The notes under the pieces: model-generated
Told to the model about the DNA's origin: nothing
Databases searched by the model: none
The model's input: the letters and a program-made list of their open reading frames with translations, nothing else
Shown: in pieces, positions 47,807-58,099 of the stretch
Layout of the letters: each line of letters starts with the position of its first letter
How positions within the stretch are numbered: the first letter of the stretch is position 1
Program-made: the position numbers and the translations under genes
NCBI GenBank assembly: GCA_019654715.1
Contig: BPEH01000001.1
Location: 1 to 64,000 of the forward strand
Direction: 5' to 3'
Length of the DNA: 64,000 nt
Source: Fidelibacterota bacterium
GTDB lineage: Bacteria; Fidelibacterota; Marinisomatia; Marinisomatales; Marinisomataceae

Positions 47807-49258
47807 TTAAGTTCTCCAGTATGTCTTAGTAAATAATACCAATACTGCAAAGATTTCTAGCCTTCCTAATAACATACAGAACATCATAATAAACTTACCG
47901 GCTAGTGGAAGGCCTATATACGTATCTGTTGGTCCAAAATCCCCTAGTGATGGTCCGATATTCCCCATTGCTGAAGCAGCAGCACCAAAAGAAGATTCCA
48001 TCTTAATTCCCATTGCAGAAAAAGCAAAAGCTGCAAAGAAGAAAAACATGATATAGAATAGGAAAAATCCTAACGTTTTTCGAATTACTTCATCTTCAAT
48101 CACCTTTGAGCCAATACGTATCGGAATAATTGCTTTAGGATGAAGAGCACGTTTTAGTTCCGTTCTTGCATATTTAAAAATTGCAACTACTCTTATCAAT
48201 TTCATTCCGCCACTTGTTGATCCACCCATCGCACCAACAAACATTAATCCAAACAGCATAAATTGTTTAATATATGGATCCCAAAGTTCATAATTAGTGG
48301 CAGTATATCCTGTACTTGTCAAAATTGCTACAACCTGAAAGATTGTATCCAGAACACCGGAACCATTAGAAGTATCGGAACCATTAGAAGCAATATATGG
48401 TATCAGTAAAATAACTGATGAAACAAGAGCAATCAATCCAACATAATATAAAAATTCTCTATCATTTATATAGGAACGTAATCCCCCTCTTAGTGCTCTA
48501 AAATGCAGAACAAAATTTGTTCCTCCAATAATCATGAACAAGAGTATGATACTTTTTACATAATTTGATTGGGAGTTAATACTATCATTAAATGTAGAAA
48601 AACCACCTGTTGGCATCGTTGTAAATGCATGAGAAATTGCGTTGAAAGGCCCCATTGACGAATAAGATAATAGCAAAAATTCAATAAATGTAAATCCTAC
48701 ATAGAAACCTAACAATATTTTAGCAGTTTCTTGTATTCTAGGAGTCATTTTCTCAGAGGCAGGACCAGGAAATTCAAGATTGAATAATTTCTCGCCTGAT
48801 ACCCCTAACAATGGTAATAAGGCAATAGTAAAGACAACAATACCTAATCCACCAATCCATTGTAAAAAAGCCCTCCATAAAAGAATACTTTTTGGAAGAC
48901 TTTCAATATCAGTTAAAATTGTTGCTCCAGTTGTTGTCACACCAGATACTGCTTCAAATAATGCATCAGGATAACTTGGAAAATAACCTGAAAAATAAAA
49001 CGGAAAAGACCCAAATATTGCAGTTAGTACCCAACCAAGAACAGTAACTAAAAAAACATCTCGATTTGAGAAAGAACGAGCTTTTCTTGATAACAACCAT
49101 ATAGGAATAGCGGCAATAAAAGAGAATCCTGCTATCTTAAATAAATAGAAATTTTGGTGTTCTCCACTAAGGTAATCAATCAATCCTGGAATAAATAAAC
49201 AAAGCGATAAAAACATTACCAACATTGCAAGAAATCTAAATGTAGGTCGTAGACTCAT
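47807..49258 (-). CDS. trkH: Trk/Ktr-type potassium uptake protein, transmembrane subunit
   Basis: 483 residues with about ten membrane helices in four M1-P-M2 repeats. Filter regions visible are SGVTTTGATIL, HAFTTMPTGGFST, TSTGYTATNYELW and MGNIGPSLGDFGP, each carrying the selectivity-filter glycine. It imports potassium together with TrkA, whose gene directly precedes it with a shared stop/start base. The frame is intact. Confidence 0.94.
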   Translation of the reverse strand: MSLRPTFRFLAMLVMFLSLCLFIPGLIDYLSGEHQNFYLFKIAGFSFIAAIPIWLLSRKARSFSNRDVFLVTVLGWVLTAIFGSFPFYFSGYFPSYPDALFEAVSGVTTTGATILTDIESLPKSILLWRAFLQWIGGLGIVVFTIALLPLLGVSGEKLFNLEFPGPASEKMTPRIQETAKILLGFYVGFTFIEFLLLSYSSMGPFNAISHAFTTMPTGGFSTFNDSINSQSNYVKSIILLFMIIGGTNFVLHFRALRGGLRSYINDREFLYYVGLIALVSSVILLIPYIASNGSDTSNGSGVLDTIFQVVAILTSTGYTATNYELWDPYIKQFMLFGLMFVGAMGGSTSGGMKLIRVVAIFKYARTELKRALHPKAIIPIRIGSKVIEDEVIRKTLGFFLFYIMFFFFAAFAFSAMGIKMESSFGAAASAMGNIGPSLGDFGPTDTYIGLPLAGKFIMMFCMLLGRLEIFAVLVLFTKTYWRT

Positions 49259-50610
49259 TATTCTGATTTAAAGATATTGGTAACTTCTTTTACTTTCGAA
49301 TTAATGCAGAAAATAAGAACCGCATCATTCGGTAATATTTGATAATCTCCGCTAGGAATGGCAATATGCCCATTATGATTAACTAGAGCAATTAAACTTC
49401 CATGCGGTAAATTTAAATTAGCAATAGGCACTCTAGCACCTTTAGAATTTCGTTCTACTTCTAATTCAATAGCTTCCATTCCTAATCTGCTAAAAATCTG
49501 GATTACATTATCTTTCTGGTCAATTCGGATTGCTTTGACAATCGAGTTAACACTAGATGTATTTTTACTAACAATAGATCCTATACCAAGATCAGACATA
49601 CTTTTAACATAATCAGGGTTTGCAACATGAATAATAGATTGTTTTACCCTTAATTGTTTTGCAAGAATTCCCGCTAATAAATTTAATTGCTGATCTTCTG
49701 TAACGGAGATAAAAGAATCAACATCACCAATATTTTCATTCTTCAAAAATTCAACATCAGTTGCGTCGGCATTCATAACAATAGAATCGCCTAATTCATT
49801 GGCAACATTTTTTGCTTTCTCTTTAGAATTATCAACCAATCTAACAGACATCGTTTCTTGTAATTCTTCAGCAACTTTTCTTCCTATCTTACTTGCTCCA
49901 GCAATCATAACTCTTTTGGAACTAGATACAGAAACTCCAATAGATGATAATAATGGATTAAGATTTTTTGATTTAACAAAAAAGAAGATATTGTCGTCTG
50001 GTTCAAACTTAAATGAAGCTGGTGGAATTGTCATTTTTTCATCTCTAACTACAGCGACAATTAAAGACTTAAAATCATCATTATTCTTTCTGTGAAAGTC
50101 TTCTACTGTATCATTAACAAGTTTAGATCGATGATTTATTTTTTTTGAAAATAATACAGCTTTTCCATTTTCAAATTCATAGAATTTGTCTGCATAAGGA
50201 TGCTTAACAAGTCTTACAATCTCATTGGCAACTTCATGTTCTGGATGAATAATAACATCCACACCAAACTTTTCTGGATGAATACTATCACCATTATTGC
50301 TATAATCGGTATTTCTAAGACGTGCTACGATTTTTTTCGCCCCTAAATTATGTGATTGCATTGAGGCAATTAGATTGGTTTCATCAGAACTAGTCACACA
50401 GAAAACATAATCTGCGTCGTCAACATTTGCATTTTTTAAAACTTGGGCGTCAGAACCGTTCCCCTCGATAACAATGACGTCTAGATGCTCGTTTGCACGT
50501 TGGCACTTCACAGGATCAGTATCTATTACTGCGATATCATAATCAAGTTCGCTAAGAGATTTCGCAACATGAAAACCAACTTCACCTGCTCCTATAATCA
50601 CAACTCTCAT
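49258..50610 (-). CDS. trkA: Trk potassium system NAD-binding regulatory protein
   Basis: 450 residues with two RCK modules. Each has a Rossmann motif (VVIIGAGEVGFHVAKSL at the N-terminus and MIAGASKIGRKVAEEL at about residue 232) and a following RCK_C domain, ending NDAVLIFCINSKVKEV. It binds NAD(H) or nucleotides and gates TrkH. Its stop overlaps the trkH start (TAATGA). A gap of 50 bases separates it from murA. The frame is intact. Confidence 0.94.
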   Translation of the reverse strand: MRVVIIGAGEVGFHVAKSLSELDYDIAVIDTDPVKCQRANEHLDVIVIEGNGSDAQVLKNANVDDADYVFCVTSSDETNLIASMQSHNLGAKKIVARLRNTDYSNNGDSIHPEKFGVDVIIHPEHEVANEIVRLVKHPYADKFYEFENGKAVLFSKKINHRSKLVNDTVEDFHRKNNDDFKSLIVAVVRDEKMTIPPASFKFEPDDNIFFFVKSKNLNPLLSSIGVSVSSSKRVMIAGASKIGRKVAEELQETMSVRLVDNSKEKAKNVANELGDSIVMNADATDVEFLKNENIGDVDSFISVTEDQQLNLLAGILAKQLRVKQSIIHVANPDYVKSMSDLGIGSIVSKNTSSVNSIVKAIRIDQKDNVIQIFSRLGMEAIELEVERNSKGARVPIANLNLPHGSLIALVNHNGHIAIPSGDYQILPNDAVLIFCINSKVKEVTNIFKSE

Positions 50611-50660
50611 GACTGAAAGACAATCTATTAATAATTACAAAAAAAACAACAATATTTCGA

Positions 50661-51920
50661 TTATTTTTTTCTAACTATCCTTGCACCGATTTTTGACAAT
50701 TTCTCCTCAATTTTATCATATCCTCTATCAATATGGTATACCCTACTTACAACACTAGTGCCTTCTGCGCATAATGCAGCAATAATAAGACAAGCACTGG
50801 CTCTTAAATCGGTTGATGTAAGATCAGCAGAAATTAATTTTCTTTTTCCTTTTATAGATGCAGTTGCTGTTTTTAAATCAACATCTATATTGCAGCCAAG
50901 CCTATTCAACTCTGGAACATGATTAAAACGATCAAAATAGATATTCTCTTTTATTGTTGAATCACCAGAAGCAACACTCATCAAAAGCATCCATTGTGCC
51001 TGCAAATCTGTAGGAAAACCTGGATATTCGTTGGTTTCTATATTGTATGAGTTAATATCCCCATTAGATAAAACAGTTATATTATCATCTCCAACATCCA
51101 AATTAACATTAGCATGCCTCAAATATGAAATCACTGTTTCTAAATGATTTGGATTTACTTTATTTAATTTGACTTCTCCTCCAGTAGCGGCTACAGCCAT
51201 AAGAAAAGTGCCGGCTTCAATTCTATCAGGAATAACAGCAATATTTTCAACACTATTAAGCGAATCAACCCCTTGAATTTGTAAAGTATTTGTACCAACA
51301 CCTGAAATTTTTGCTCCTATACTATTTAAAAAATGACATAATTGTTGAATTTCAGGTTCTGCTGCTGCATTGTGGATTTCAGTGTCTCCATCTGCCAAGA
51401 CTGAAGCCATGAGTACATTGCCAGTAGCACCAACAGAGATTTTTGGGAAAACTATCTTATTTCCTTTTAATTTATTTGACTTAGCAATGATATACCCATC
51501 TTCTAAATCGATGGTAGCTCCTAATTTTTCTATTCCTTTAATATGGAAATCAACAGGCCTTGGTCCCCAAGCACAACCTCCAGGAAGAGAAACTTTTGCT
51601 TCACCAAATTTGGACAATAATGGTCCTAAAACATAAAAAGATGCCCTCATTTTTCTGACAAGATCGTAAGGAGCATATGGATCGTTTATTGATTGTGAAT
51701 TAATATGAATTTTTCCATCAGATAACTCAACTTCTGAACCCATCCCTCTTAATAAATTCGCCATTGTTATAGAATCAGAAAGATTAGGAACATTTGAAAT
51801 GGTTAACTGATCATTATTAAGAATTGATGCAACCATAAGTGGTAAAACAGCATTTTTTGCACCGCTAATTTGGACATCTCCAGATAGCTGATTTTTTCCT
51901 TCTATTTCAAAATAATCCAT
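50661..51920 (-). CDS. murA: UDP-N-acetylglucosamine 1-carboxyvinyltransferase
   Basis: 419 residues, first committed enzyme of peptidoglycan synthesis. GNQLSGDVQISGAKNAVLPL-like start (residues 10-28), with the active-site loop LPGGCAWGPRPVD holding Cys116, the residue modified by fosfomycin. RIEAGTFLMAVAATGG and YPGFPTDLQAQWM, plus DLRASACLIIAALCAEG, complete the fold. The ATG overlaps the acpS stop (TAATG). The frame is intact. Confidence 0.96.
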   Translation of the reverse strand: MDYFEIEGKNQLSGDVQISGAKNAVLPLMVASILNNDQLTISNVPNLSDSITMANLLRGMGSEVELSDGKIHINSQSINDPYAPYDLVRKMRASFYVLGPLLSKFGEAKVSLPGGCAWGPRPVDFHIKGIEKLGATIDLEDGYIIAKSNKLKGNKIVFPKISVGATGNVLMASVLADGDTEIHNAAAEPEIQQLCHFLNSIGAKISGVGTNTLQIQGVDSLNSVENIAVIPDRIEAGTFLMAVAATGGEVKLNKVNPNHLETVISYLRHANVNLDVGDDNITVLSNGDINSYNIETNEYPGFPTDLQAQWMLLMSVASGDSTIKENIYFDRFNHVPELNRLGCNIDVDLKTATASIKGKRKLISADLTSTDLRASACLIIAALCAEGTSVVSRVYHIDRGYDKIEEKLSKIGARIVRKK

Positions 51921-52285
51921 TAATCTAAGTTTGCTACGCAGAATGCAATTGCATAGTTCCCATCATGCGCTATTGATATATTGATATTTGATTGTTTTTT
52001 GGAATTAATAAGTACATATGGTTTACCGCTTTCACTATTGAGAATCTCTAATGATTTAAAAGAAGGCATACCAGTCTCATCATAAGAAGATAATGCTTTC
52101 TTTATTGCTTCTTTAGCTGCAAACCTTCCTGAAAGATATTCTGACTGGTTTTGTCTATTCTTAGAATCAGATATTTCACTACGAGAAAAAATTTTATTTA
52201 AAAACCTTGATTTCTTCTTAGAATTTAAAATCTTGTTAATCCTATCAACTAAGACTATATCAACACCAAGATTCATATTATTCAT
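51920..52285 (-). CDS. acpS: Holo-[acyl-carrier-protein] synthase
   Basis: About 121 residues from the ATG at 52285 (MNNMNLGVDIV); ATG 52276 is also possible. LGVDIVLVDRI carries the magnesium aspartate, RFLNKIFSRSEI follows, and LSGRFAAKEAIKKALSS is the signature helix, with SIAHDGNYAIAFCV at the end. It transfers 4'-phosphopantetheine from CoA to acyl carrier protein. It overlaps the HAD gene stop upstream and murA downstream. Confidence 0.94.
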   Translation of the reverse strand: MNNMNLGVDIVLVDRINKILNSKKKSRFLNKIFSRSEISDSKNRQNQSEYLSGRFAAKEAIKKALSSYDETGMPSFKSLEILNSESGKPYVLINSKKQSNINISIAHDGNYAIAFCVANLD

Positions 52286-52962
52286 TATTAATACCATCAA
52301 TTATACCCACTATTTCAGAAATATTCTCAATATCCCAATTTGCCCCTGATTCTTTTACTCCAAAATGATCACCATATTTAGCAAAAATAGTTTTAATCCC
52401 TAAATTCTTTGCACCGACAACATCTCTATCAGGCCAATCTCCAACCATTAAAACTTCGTCGCTAGAAAGTCCTAACTTCCCCAAAGCAAGCTTAAATGGT
52501 GCAGAAGAAGGTTTTCTTTCTTTGGAATCATCGAAAGCAACAACGACATCAAAGATGTTATGTAATTTTAAGTAAAATATCCTCATCCACGCTTCCCGAT
52601 TTGGTGCATCTGAAACTATTGCAAGCTTAATTCCTTTATTCTTTATCTCATTAAGGGTTTTCTCTACATTTGGATATAATTTAAGATGTTTGTCTTTTGC
52701 TCTTCTGTATGCAACAATTCCTGCAGCTAAATACTTATGATTAAGACGTCCATCTACTTCTCTTAAAATTTATTAAAAACATACTGATTTCTTTCCCATC
52801 CATTTTCTTCATAGAGTTGCATAATTCTTTTATAAGATTTTTTGGAATCAATATCAAGGCCGACTTCTATCATAGAGGGAGAGCATTTTTAACGGCTTCT
52901 CGCTTCATTGTTACAAAATCAAGTAATGTGTTATCTAAATCAAAAATAACAGCTTTAATCAT
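52278..52962 (-). CDS. HAD-superfamily hydrolase (YjjG/phosphatase-like), frameshifted
   Basis: ATG at 52962 overlaps the TPR gene stop (ATGA). Motif I is AVIFDLDNTLLDF. After breaks near 52885 and 52770 the frame carries LNHKYLAAGIVAYRRAK, motif II (KLAIVSDAPNREAWM), motif III region SKERKPSSAPFKLAL and motif IV (VLMVGDWPDRDVVGAKN). Length about 228 residues suits a HAD-IA phosphatase of the YjjG/nucleotidase group. The substrate is unknown. Confidence 0.85.
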
Positions 52963-54167
52963 TCATATTTCTCAGGATTTCTAACCCTATCAATTTCATA
53001 TTCTGCCATTTTTCTCCATTGTCTATCATTTCTAGCTCTTTCAAAATGGTTAATGGCATTACTTTTATTCCCAGTGGCATTACAATATTCAGCTATACCA
53101 AGCTGAAACCAACTTCCACCAAAATTCTTTTTCAAATCAATCGCTTCTAATGCAGCTTCTTTTGCTTTTTCACATTCCCCAAGCTCATTATAGGCCTCGG
53201 ATAAATGAAACCAAGACAACATTTCTCTTGGTGACAATTCTACTGCTTTTTCTAAAGCTTCAGCAGATCTGTTGTAGTCTTCTAATTTTTCTTTTCCATA
53301 TGTAATACCAAGCGCATGATATGCTGCACTGTAATTAGATTTAATAGCAATAGCTGCTTTAAGACTTGCAACTGCATCGTCATATTGTTCTAAATCAATA
53401 AATATTTCTCCTAAACTTTTATGCGCTTTATAGTGTTTTTTATTAAGCCTAACTGTTTCTTGAAAAGCTTTCTTAGCATTTTCTACATCACCATTGTCTT
53501 TGTATGCAATTCCCAAGGCATACCAACCTTTATCATAGGTTTTTTTTATGTTTAGAGCTGACTGATAACTTTGAATTGCTTGGGAAACATTACCCATTGC
53601 CTTATACAAAACACCTAACTGATGATGAGCCTGATAAATCCTACTATTAATACTTAATACTTGCTTGTATTTCGACATAGCAGCTTGTAATTCTCCATTT
53701 TTATAGTCTTTGTTAGCGCTATTGTAAAGTTTTTTTTCAATATTCTGTATGGATTTTTTTGAATCTTCATGGGTCGGACGAAGAGATAAAGCTTGTTTGT
53801 AATATGTTATTGCAGAAGTGTAGTCTTTCTTGCCTTCATGAGCTTTTGCCAACCCAAAAAGTGCGGGAATATATTTTGGGATACTATCTAATACTTCTTT
53901 AAACCCTATAATAGCATCATCAAATCTACCATCTTGTACCGCTCTATTGGAATTATTTGCTTTGTTTCTTAGCCCATTTAGACGATCAAATTCTTTTCTT
54001 AATTGGTCATTGCCTTTATCAGCATCAATAGCTGCTCTTATTTTTTCACCAGCAAGTTCTAAATTACCATTTGATAAAGCCTGTCTTGATTCATCAAAAA
54101 GTTGCATTGCAGATGTTTGAGCAAAAACAGTTGTAAAAAATAATAGAGTAAGAACAATTTTTTTCAT
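52959..54167 (-). CDS. Periplasmic tetratricopeptide repeat protein
   Basis: 402 residues with signal peptide KKIVLTLLFFTTVFAQ. About nine TPR units follow, for example YIPALFGLAKAHEGKKDYTS, YQAHHQLGVLYKAMGNVSQA, DKGWYALGIAYKDNGDVENA and SAAYHALGITYGKEKLEDYN. It is a scaffold for protein-protein contacts, probably in the periplasm. Its stop overlaps the HAD gene start. The frame is intact. Confidence 0.87.
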   Translation of the reverse strand: MKKIVLTLLFFTTVFAQTSAMQLFDESRQALSNGNLELAGEKIRAAIDADKGNDQLRKEFDRLNGLRNKANNSNRAVQDGRFDDAIIGFKEVLDSIPKYIPALFGLAKAHEGKKDYTSAITYYKQALSLRPTHEDSKKSIQNIEKKLYNSANKDYKNGELQAAMSKYKQVLSINSRIYQAHHQLGVLYKAMGNVSQAIQSYQSALNIKKTYDKGWYALGIAYKDNGDVENAKKAFQETVRLNKKHYKAHKSLGEIFIDLEQYDDAVASLKAAIAIKSNYSAAYHALGITYGKEKLEDYNRSAEALEKAVELSPREMLSWFHLSEAYNELGECEKAKEAALEAIDLKKNFGGSWFQLGIAEYCNATGNKSNAINHFERARNDRQWRKMAEYEIDRVRNPEKYE

Positions 54168-54245
54168 TATATCACCTTTAAATATCTCTTTATTATTAAC
54201 CTATAATCTAAAAATCTTTTCAAAATAATATTAAATTATTTTTTG

Positions 54246-54329
54246 TGCCGAAGGCGGGACTTGAACCCACACAGAGTTTCCTCCACTAGCCCCTCAAGCT
54301 AGCGTGTCTACCAATTCCACCACTTCGGC
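54246..54329 (-). tRNA. tRNA-Leu (GAG)
   Basis: 84-nt class II tRNA with acceptor GCCGAAG/CTTCGGC, D-arm GTGGAATTGGTAGACAC, anticodon stem-loop CTAGC-TTGAGGG-GCTAG (anticodon GAG), variable arm and T-loop TTCAAGT. It lies 3 bases after the secG stop, so the secG transcript runs into it. Confidence 0.96.
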
Positions 54330-54332
54330 TAA

Positions 54333-54674
54333 TTATTCTTTACTTTCTTCTGGTAAAATCTCATCAGAAGGTAATATATATTCATTGGTAGCTGGCATTT
54401 CTGTTTCTCTTGAATCGGCATCCTGTCCAAGTATTGATGATTCTCTAGCAGTTTTACCACTTAACATCCCTATTAACAAGGCCAATGCTATGAAAATTAT
54501 ACCAAGCCATGTTGTCAATTTTGTAATAAAATCATTAGCACCAGAAGATCCTAACATGGAATTAGCAACACCACCCATCATAGAATTTAAACCTCCTTGA
54601 CCAGACTGCATCAATATTACAACAACCAACACTATACTAATTAACGTATGAATTACTATTAAAAATTCAACCAT
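54333..54674 (-). CDS. secG: Protein translocase subunit SecG
   Basis: 113 residues. Two membrane helices (VEFLIVIHTLISIVLVVVIL and WLGIIFIALALLIGML) flank the conserved QSGQGGLNSMMGG loop with GSSGANDF. A polar, acidic C-terminal tail follows. SecG assists SecYE during export. It is downstream of tpiA, the common tpiA-secG order. Confidence 0.92.
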   Translation of the reverse strand: MVEFLIVIHTLISIVLVVVILMQSGQGGLNSMMGGVANSMLGSSGANDFITKLTTWLGIIFIALALLIGMLSGKTARESSILGQDADSRETEMPATNEYILPSDEILPEESKE

Positions 54675-54681
54675 GATTCCT

Positions 54682-55421
54682 CTATAATTTTATTTTTTCT
54701 GCAATTGCTTTAAAAGCTTCAAAATTAGCACTAGCACTACCAATTAGGAAACCATCAATTAATTTAACTTCTAACAATCGGTTAACACTGTTTTCATCCA
54801 CAGATCCACCATAAAGTAAAATAACCTTTTCTGCAATTTCGTTTGAATATAAACTTTTTAATTTATTTTTTATATAAGAAAGAACTTCCTCTATATATTC
54901 ATTAGAAGGAAGATTGCCAGACCCTATAGACCAGACAGGTTCATAGGCTATAGTTAAATCATTCTTTAACTCCTTTGGCAGTATACCCAATTGTTTATCT
55001 ATAACACTATGGGTTTGATTATTGTCTTTTTCTTCTTTTGTTTCTCCAACACATAAAATTGCACTTACATCATGATTAAAAACTGTTTGGAGTTTGTCTT
55101 GAATAATGCTATCGGAATCATTATATATTAGTCTTCGTTCTGAATGTCCAACAATACAATAATCTACTGTGGTAATACTATTAATAGATACGGATCCTGT
55201 ATATGCCCCACTGGTGTGAATATCACAATCTTGCATACCAATTTTAATATTATTTGATTTCAAATTTTTTTGAACTTGATTGATACAGGTATGAGAAGGA
55301 AAAAGTATTACATTAGCACTAGAGAACGAACTTCTTCTTGATTCATCTTCTTAATGAAATCAACAGATTCATTCTCATTGAGATACATCTTCCAATTTGC
55401 AGCTAATATTGTTTTCTTCAT
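54682..55421 (-). CDS. tpiA: Triose-phosphate isomerase (frameshifted)
   Basis: The ATG at 55421 overlaps the pgk stop. ILAANWKMYLNENE holds catalytic Asn and Lys. Frame shifts near 55320 and 55270 lead to KSNNIKIGMQDCDIHTSGAYTG, IVGHSERRL (His) and AYEPVWSIGSG (catalytic Glu), with LLYGGSVDENSV and DGFLIGSASAN. Corrected length is ~246 residues. Glycolytic pgk-tpiA-secG arrangement. This is an essential enzyme, so the breaks are almost surely errors. Confidence 0.94.
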
Positions 55422-56604
55422 GATTTATCTAAAATCTCTATTGCTGGAAGTTTCTTTCCAGATAATAGTTCCAAACATGCACCGCCTCCTGTTGAAGCAT
55501 GCGAAAATCCATTAATTAATTCATCGTTATAATTTCTAATGGCAGTCACAGTATCACCGCCTCCTACTATTGCAACACATTCATTCTCAATAATTCTATC
55601 GAAATTTTCTCTGTACCAAAAGCAAAATCTTTGTTCTCAGCAACCCCTATTTTACCATTCCAAAAAATTGTTTTTGACTTGCTTATAATATCTGCAAATA
55701 AATTTACGCTTAATTCTCCAATATCTTCACAAATCATATTTTTCTTAATATCATCATAATTAGCATACTTTAAGTTTCCGCTACCAAACTCATCTAACTC
55801 TCCATTAAAATCAATTGGTAAAATAATCTTAGTTTTTGTTTTTGAAGCATCTAACAATATTCTTTTTGCAATTTCTAATTTATCCGTTTCAACCAATGAT
55901 TTACCCATATTATAACCATTCGCAGCTAGAAATGTATTTGCCATTGCTCCTCCAATAATAATATTGTCTGCTAGATCAAGAAAGTTATGAATAACATCAA
56001 TTTTGGTATCAATTTTTGCTCCTCCAATAATTAATAACACTGGAGCTAAAGGATCCTTAAGAGTATCTGATAAGAACTTTAACTCTTTTTCTATCAGTAA
56101 GCCTATGCCTTTGTGCATAAAATGATGGACAATACCAACGTTGGATGCATGTTCACGATGAGCTGTCCCAAATGCATCATTTAAATATATCTCACCATGC
56201 TTAGAAAGTTTTGTCGCAAATTCATTATTGTTTTCAATCTCTTCACTGTAGAAACGTAAATTTTCAAGGAGATGTACTTCACCCGACTGTAGATTGTGTG
56301 AAACATCTATCGCATCATCCGATACACAATCCTGAGAAAACTTTATAGGAATTTCTAATAATTCAGCTAATTTTTCTCCTACAGGCATTAAAGAAAATTT
56401 TGGATTGATTTTACCTTTTGGCCTTCCTAGATGTGACATTAAAATAACTTTAGCCCCTTGGTCTAAACAATGCTTGATAGTAGGAATTGTTTCTCGGATT
56501 CTATAATCATCAATAACAATATCATTATCAATGGGAACATTAAAATCTACTCTTATTAAGACGCGTCTTGATTGAATATCAAATGATTTAAGTTTGCGTA
56601 GCAT
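55418..56604 (-). CDS. pgk: Phosphoglycerate kinase (frameshift near C-terminus)
   Basis: ATG 56604 with SRRVLIRVDFNVPID, GAKVILMSHLGRPKG, NLRFYSEEIENN, NDAFGTAHREHAS and IGGAKIDTKI, ending the first frame in IFWNGKIGVAENKDFAFGTE. A break near 55600 is followed by IVGGGDTVTAIRN, SHASTGGGACLELLSGKKLP and AIEILDKS, the normal Pgk end. About 395 residues. The stop overlaps the tpiA start by ATGA. Confidence 0.95.
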
Positions 56605-56630
56605 CAGTCTGAAAGTTTGTTAAAAATATT

Positions 56631-57971
56631 TTAGACAACGCCTTGATCAACCATAGAGTCTGCAATTCTAACAAATCCGCCAATATTTGCACCATCAACA
56701 TAGTTAACAAATCCTTTTTGAGAACCAAAGTCAACACATGTAGAATGAATCTTATCCATAATTCCTTTCAATAAATTATCAACTTGTTCTCTTTTTAATG
56801 GAATTCTTGTACTATTTTGACTCATCTCAATACCAGAAACAGCAACTCCTCCAGCATTTGCAGCTTTACCTGGACCAAACAATATCTTCTTATCTATAAA
56901 GTGGTGTACTGCATCTTTAGTACATGGCATATTTGCTCCTTCTGCAACCACAATACAACCATTTTTAGTTAGCTTTTTGGCATCTCTTAAATCCAATTCG
57001 TTCTGTGTAGCACACGGAAGAGCAATATCACATTTAATGCTCCATGGATTTTGATTGGCAAAAAATTTGACTTTATATTTCTTTGCATATTCTGAAATTC
57101 TCGCTGAACGACTATCCTTTAATTTTTTCACATACTCAAGTTTTTCCTGAGTAATTCCATCAGGATCATAAATAAATCCACTTGAATCTGAAAGGGTAAC
57201 AGGTTTCGCACCTAATTCGATTAACTTCTCACAAGCATACTGTGCAACATTCCCCGAGCCAGAAATAGTGACTGTTTTTCCTTCTAGTGCATCATCTTGT
57301 GTTTCTAACATATTGATCGTAAAGTAAACTAACCCATAACCAGTTGCTTCAGGACGAATTAGACTTCCACCCCAATTAGTTCCTTTTCCGGTTAAGACAC
57401 CTGAAAAAACATTCTTTATTTTCTTATATTGACCAAACATATATCCAATTTCTTTTGCGCCAACACCGATATCTCCAGCAGGAATGTCTGTTCTCCTACC
57501 AATGTGCCTAAAAAGTTCATCCATAAATGAATGACAGAATCTCATTATCTCTCTATCTGATTTTCCTTTTGGATCAAAATTTGAACCACCTTTACCTCCA
57601 CCAAGATTTAATCCTGTAAGGCTATTTTTAAAAACCTGCTCAAATGCTAAAAATTTGAGAATTCCTAGATTAACACTTGGGTGGAATCGAAGCCCACCTT
57701 TATAAGGACCAATAGAGGAATTGAACTGAATTCTATACCCTAAATTGACTTGAACATTATTATTATCATCAACCCATGGAACACGAAAAATAATAGACCT
57801 ATCAGGAACAATAATTCTATCCAGTATATTAGCTTGCATATATTTTTTATTTTTTGTAGCAGTAGACCAAATAGAACCAATTACTTCTTCTACAGCTTGA
57901 TGAAATTCTTGTTGATCTTTATATTTATCAACAACTGTATTCAAAAAATCGTTTTTTGATTTATATTTCAT
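56631..57971 (-). CDS. gdhA: NADP-type glutamate dehydrogenase
   Basis: 446 residues. GPYKGGLRFHPSVNLGIL and EQVFKNSLTGLNLGGGKGGSNF contain the substrate-binding and catalytic lysines. PAGDIGVGAKEIGYMFGQY and the coenzyme motif TISGSGNVAQYACEKLIELG follow, ending AVSGIEMSQNS and GFVRIADSM. It aminates 2-oxoglutarate for ammonium assimilation. The hexameric short-chain length fits the NADP class, but coenzyme use is inferred. It is preceded by a palindrome at 58031-58046. The frame is intact. Confidence 0.94.
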   Translation of the reverse strand: MKYKSKNDFLNTVVDKYKDQQEFHQAVEEVIGSIWSTATKNKKYMQANILDRIIVPDRSIIFRVPWVDDNNNVQVNLGYRIQFNSSIGPYKGGLRFHPSVNLGILKFLAFEQVFKNSLTGLNLGGGKGGSNFDPKGKSDREIMRFCHSFMDELFRHIGRRTDIPAGDIGVGAKEIGYMFGQYKKIKNVFSGVLTGKGTNWGGSLIRPEATGYGLVYFTINMLETQDDALEGKTVTISGSGNVAQYACEKLIELGAKPVTLSDSSGFIYDPDGITQEKLEYVKKLKDSRSARISEYAKKYKVKFFANQNPWSIKCDIALPCATQNELDLRDAKKLTKNGCIVVAEGANMPCTKDAVHHFIDKKILFGPGKAANAGGVAVSGIEMSQNSTRIPLKREQVDNLLKGIMDKIHSTCVDFGSQKGFVNYVDGANIGGFVRIADSMVDQGVV

Positions 57972-58030
57972 TTGTATCCCTATATGTCTTTAAGTTCGCC
58001 AACAGAAGTTAAAGTTACAAAATAAGATAA

Positions 58031-58046
58031 AAAAGTGAACACTTTT
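58031..58046. promoter_or_regulatory. Palindromic operator candidate between gdhA and tRNA-Met
   Basis: AAAAGTG-AA-CACTTTT is a perfect 7-2-7 inverted repeat, 60 bases before the gdhA start and 54 before tRNA-Met on the other strand. Outer ATAAG/CTTAT bases extend the symmetry with a bulge. It could be a dimeric regulator site for gdhA. Chance symmetry in A+T-rich DNA is possible, but the GTG/CAC core makes it less likely. Confidence 0.4.
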
Positions 58047-58099
58047 CTTATAAAAATTTAGACATTTAAACTTAAGTAATATAACTTCAAAAAATCTAT

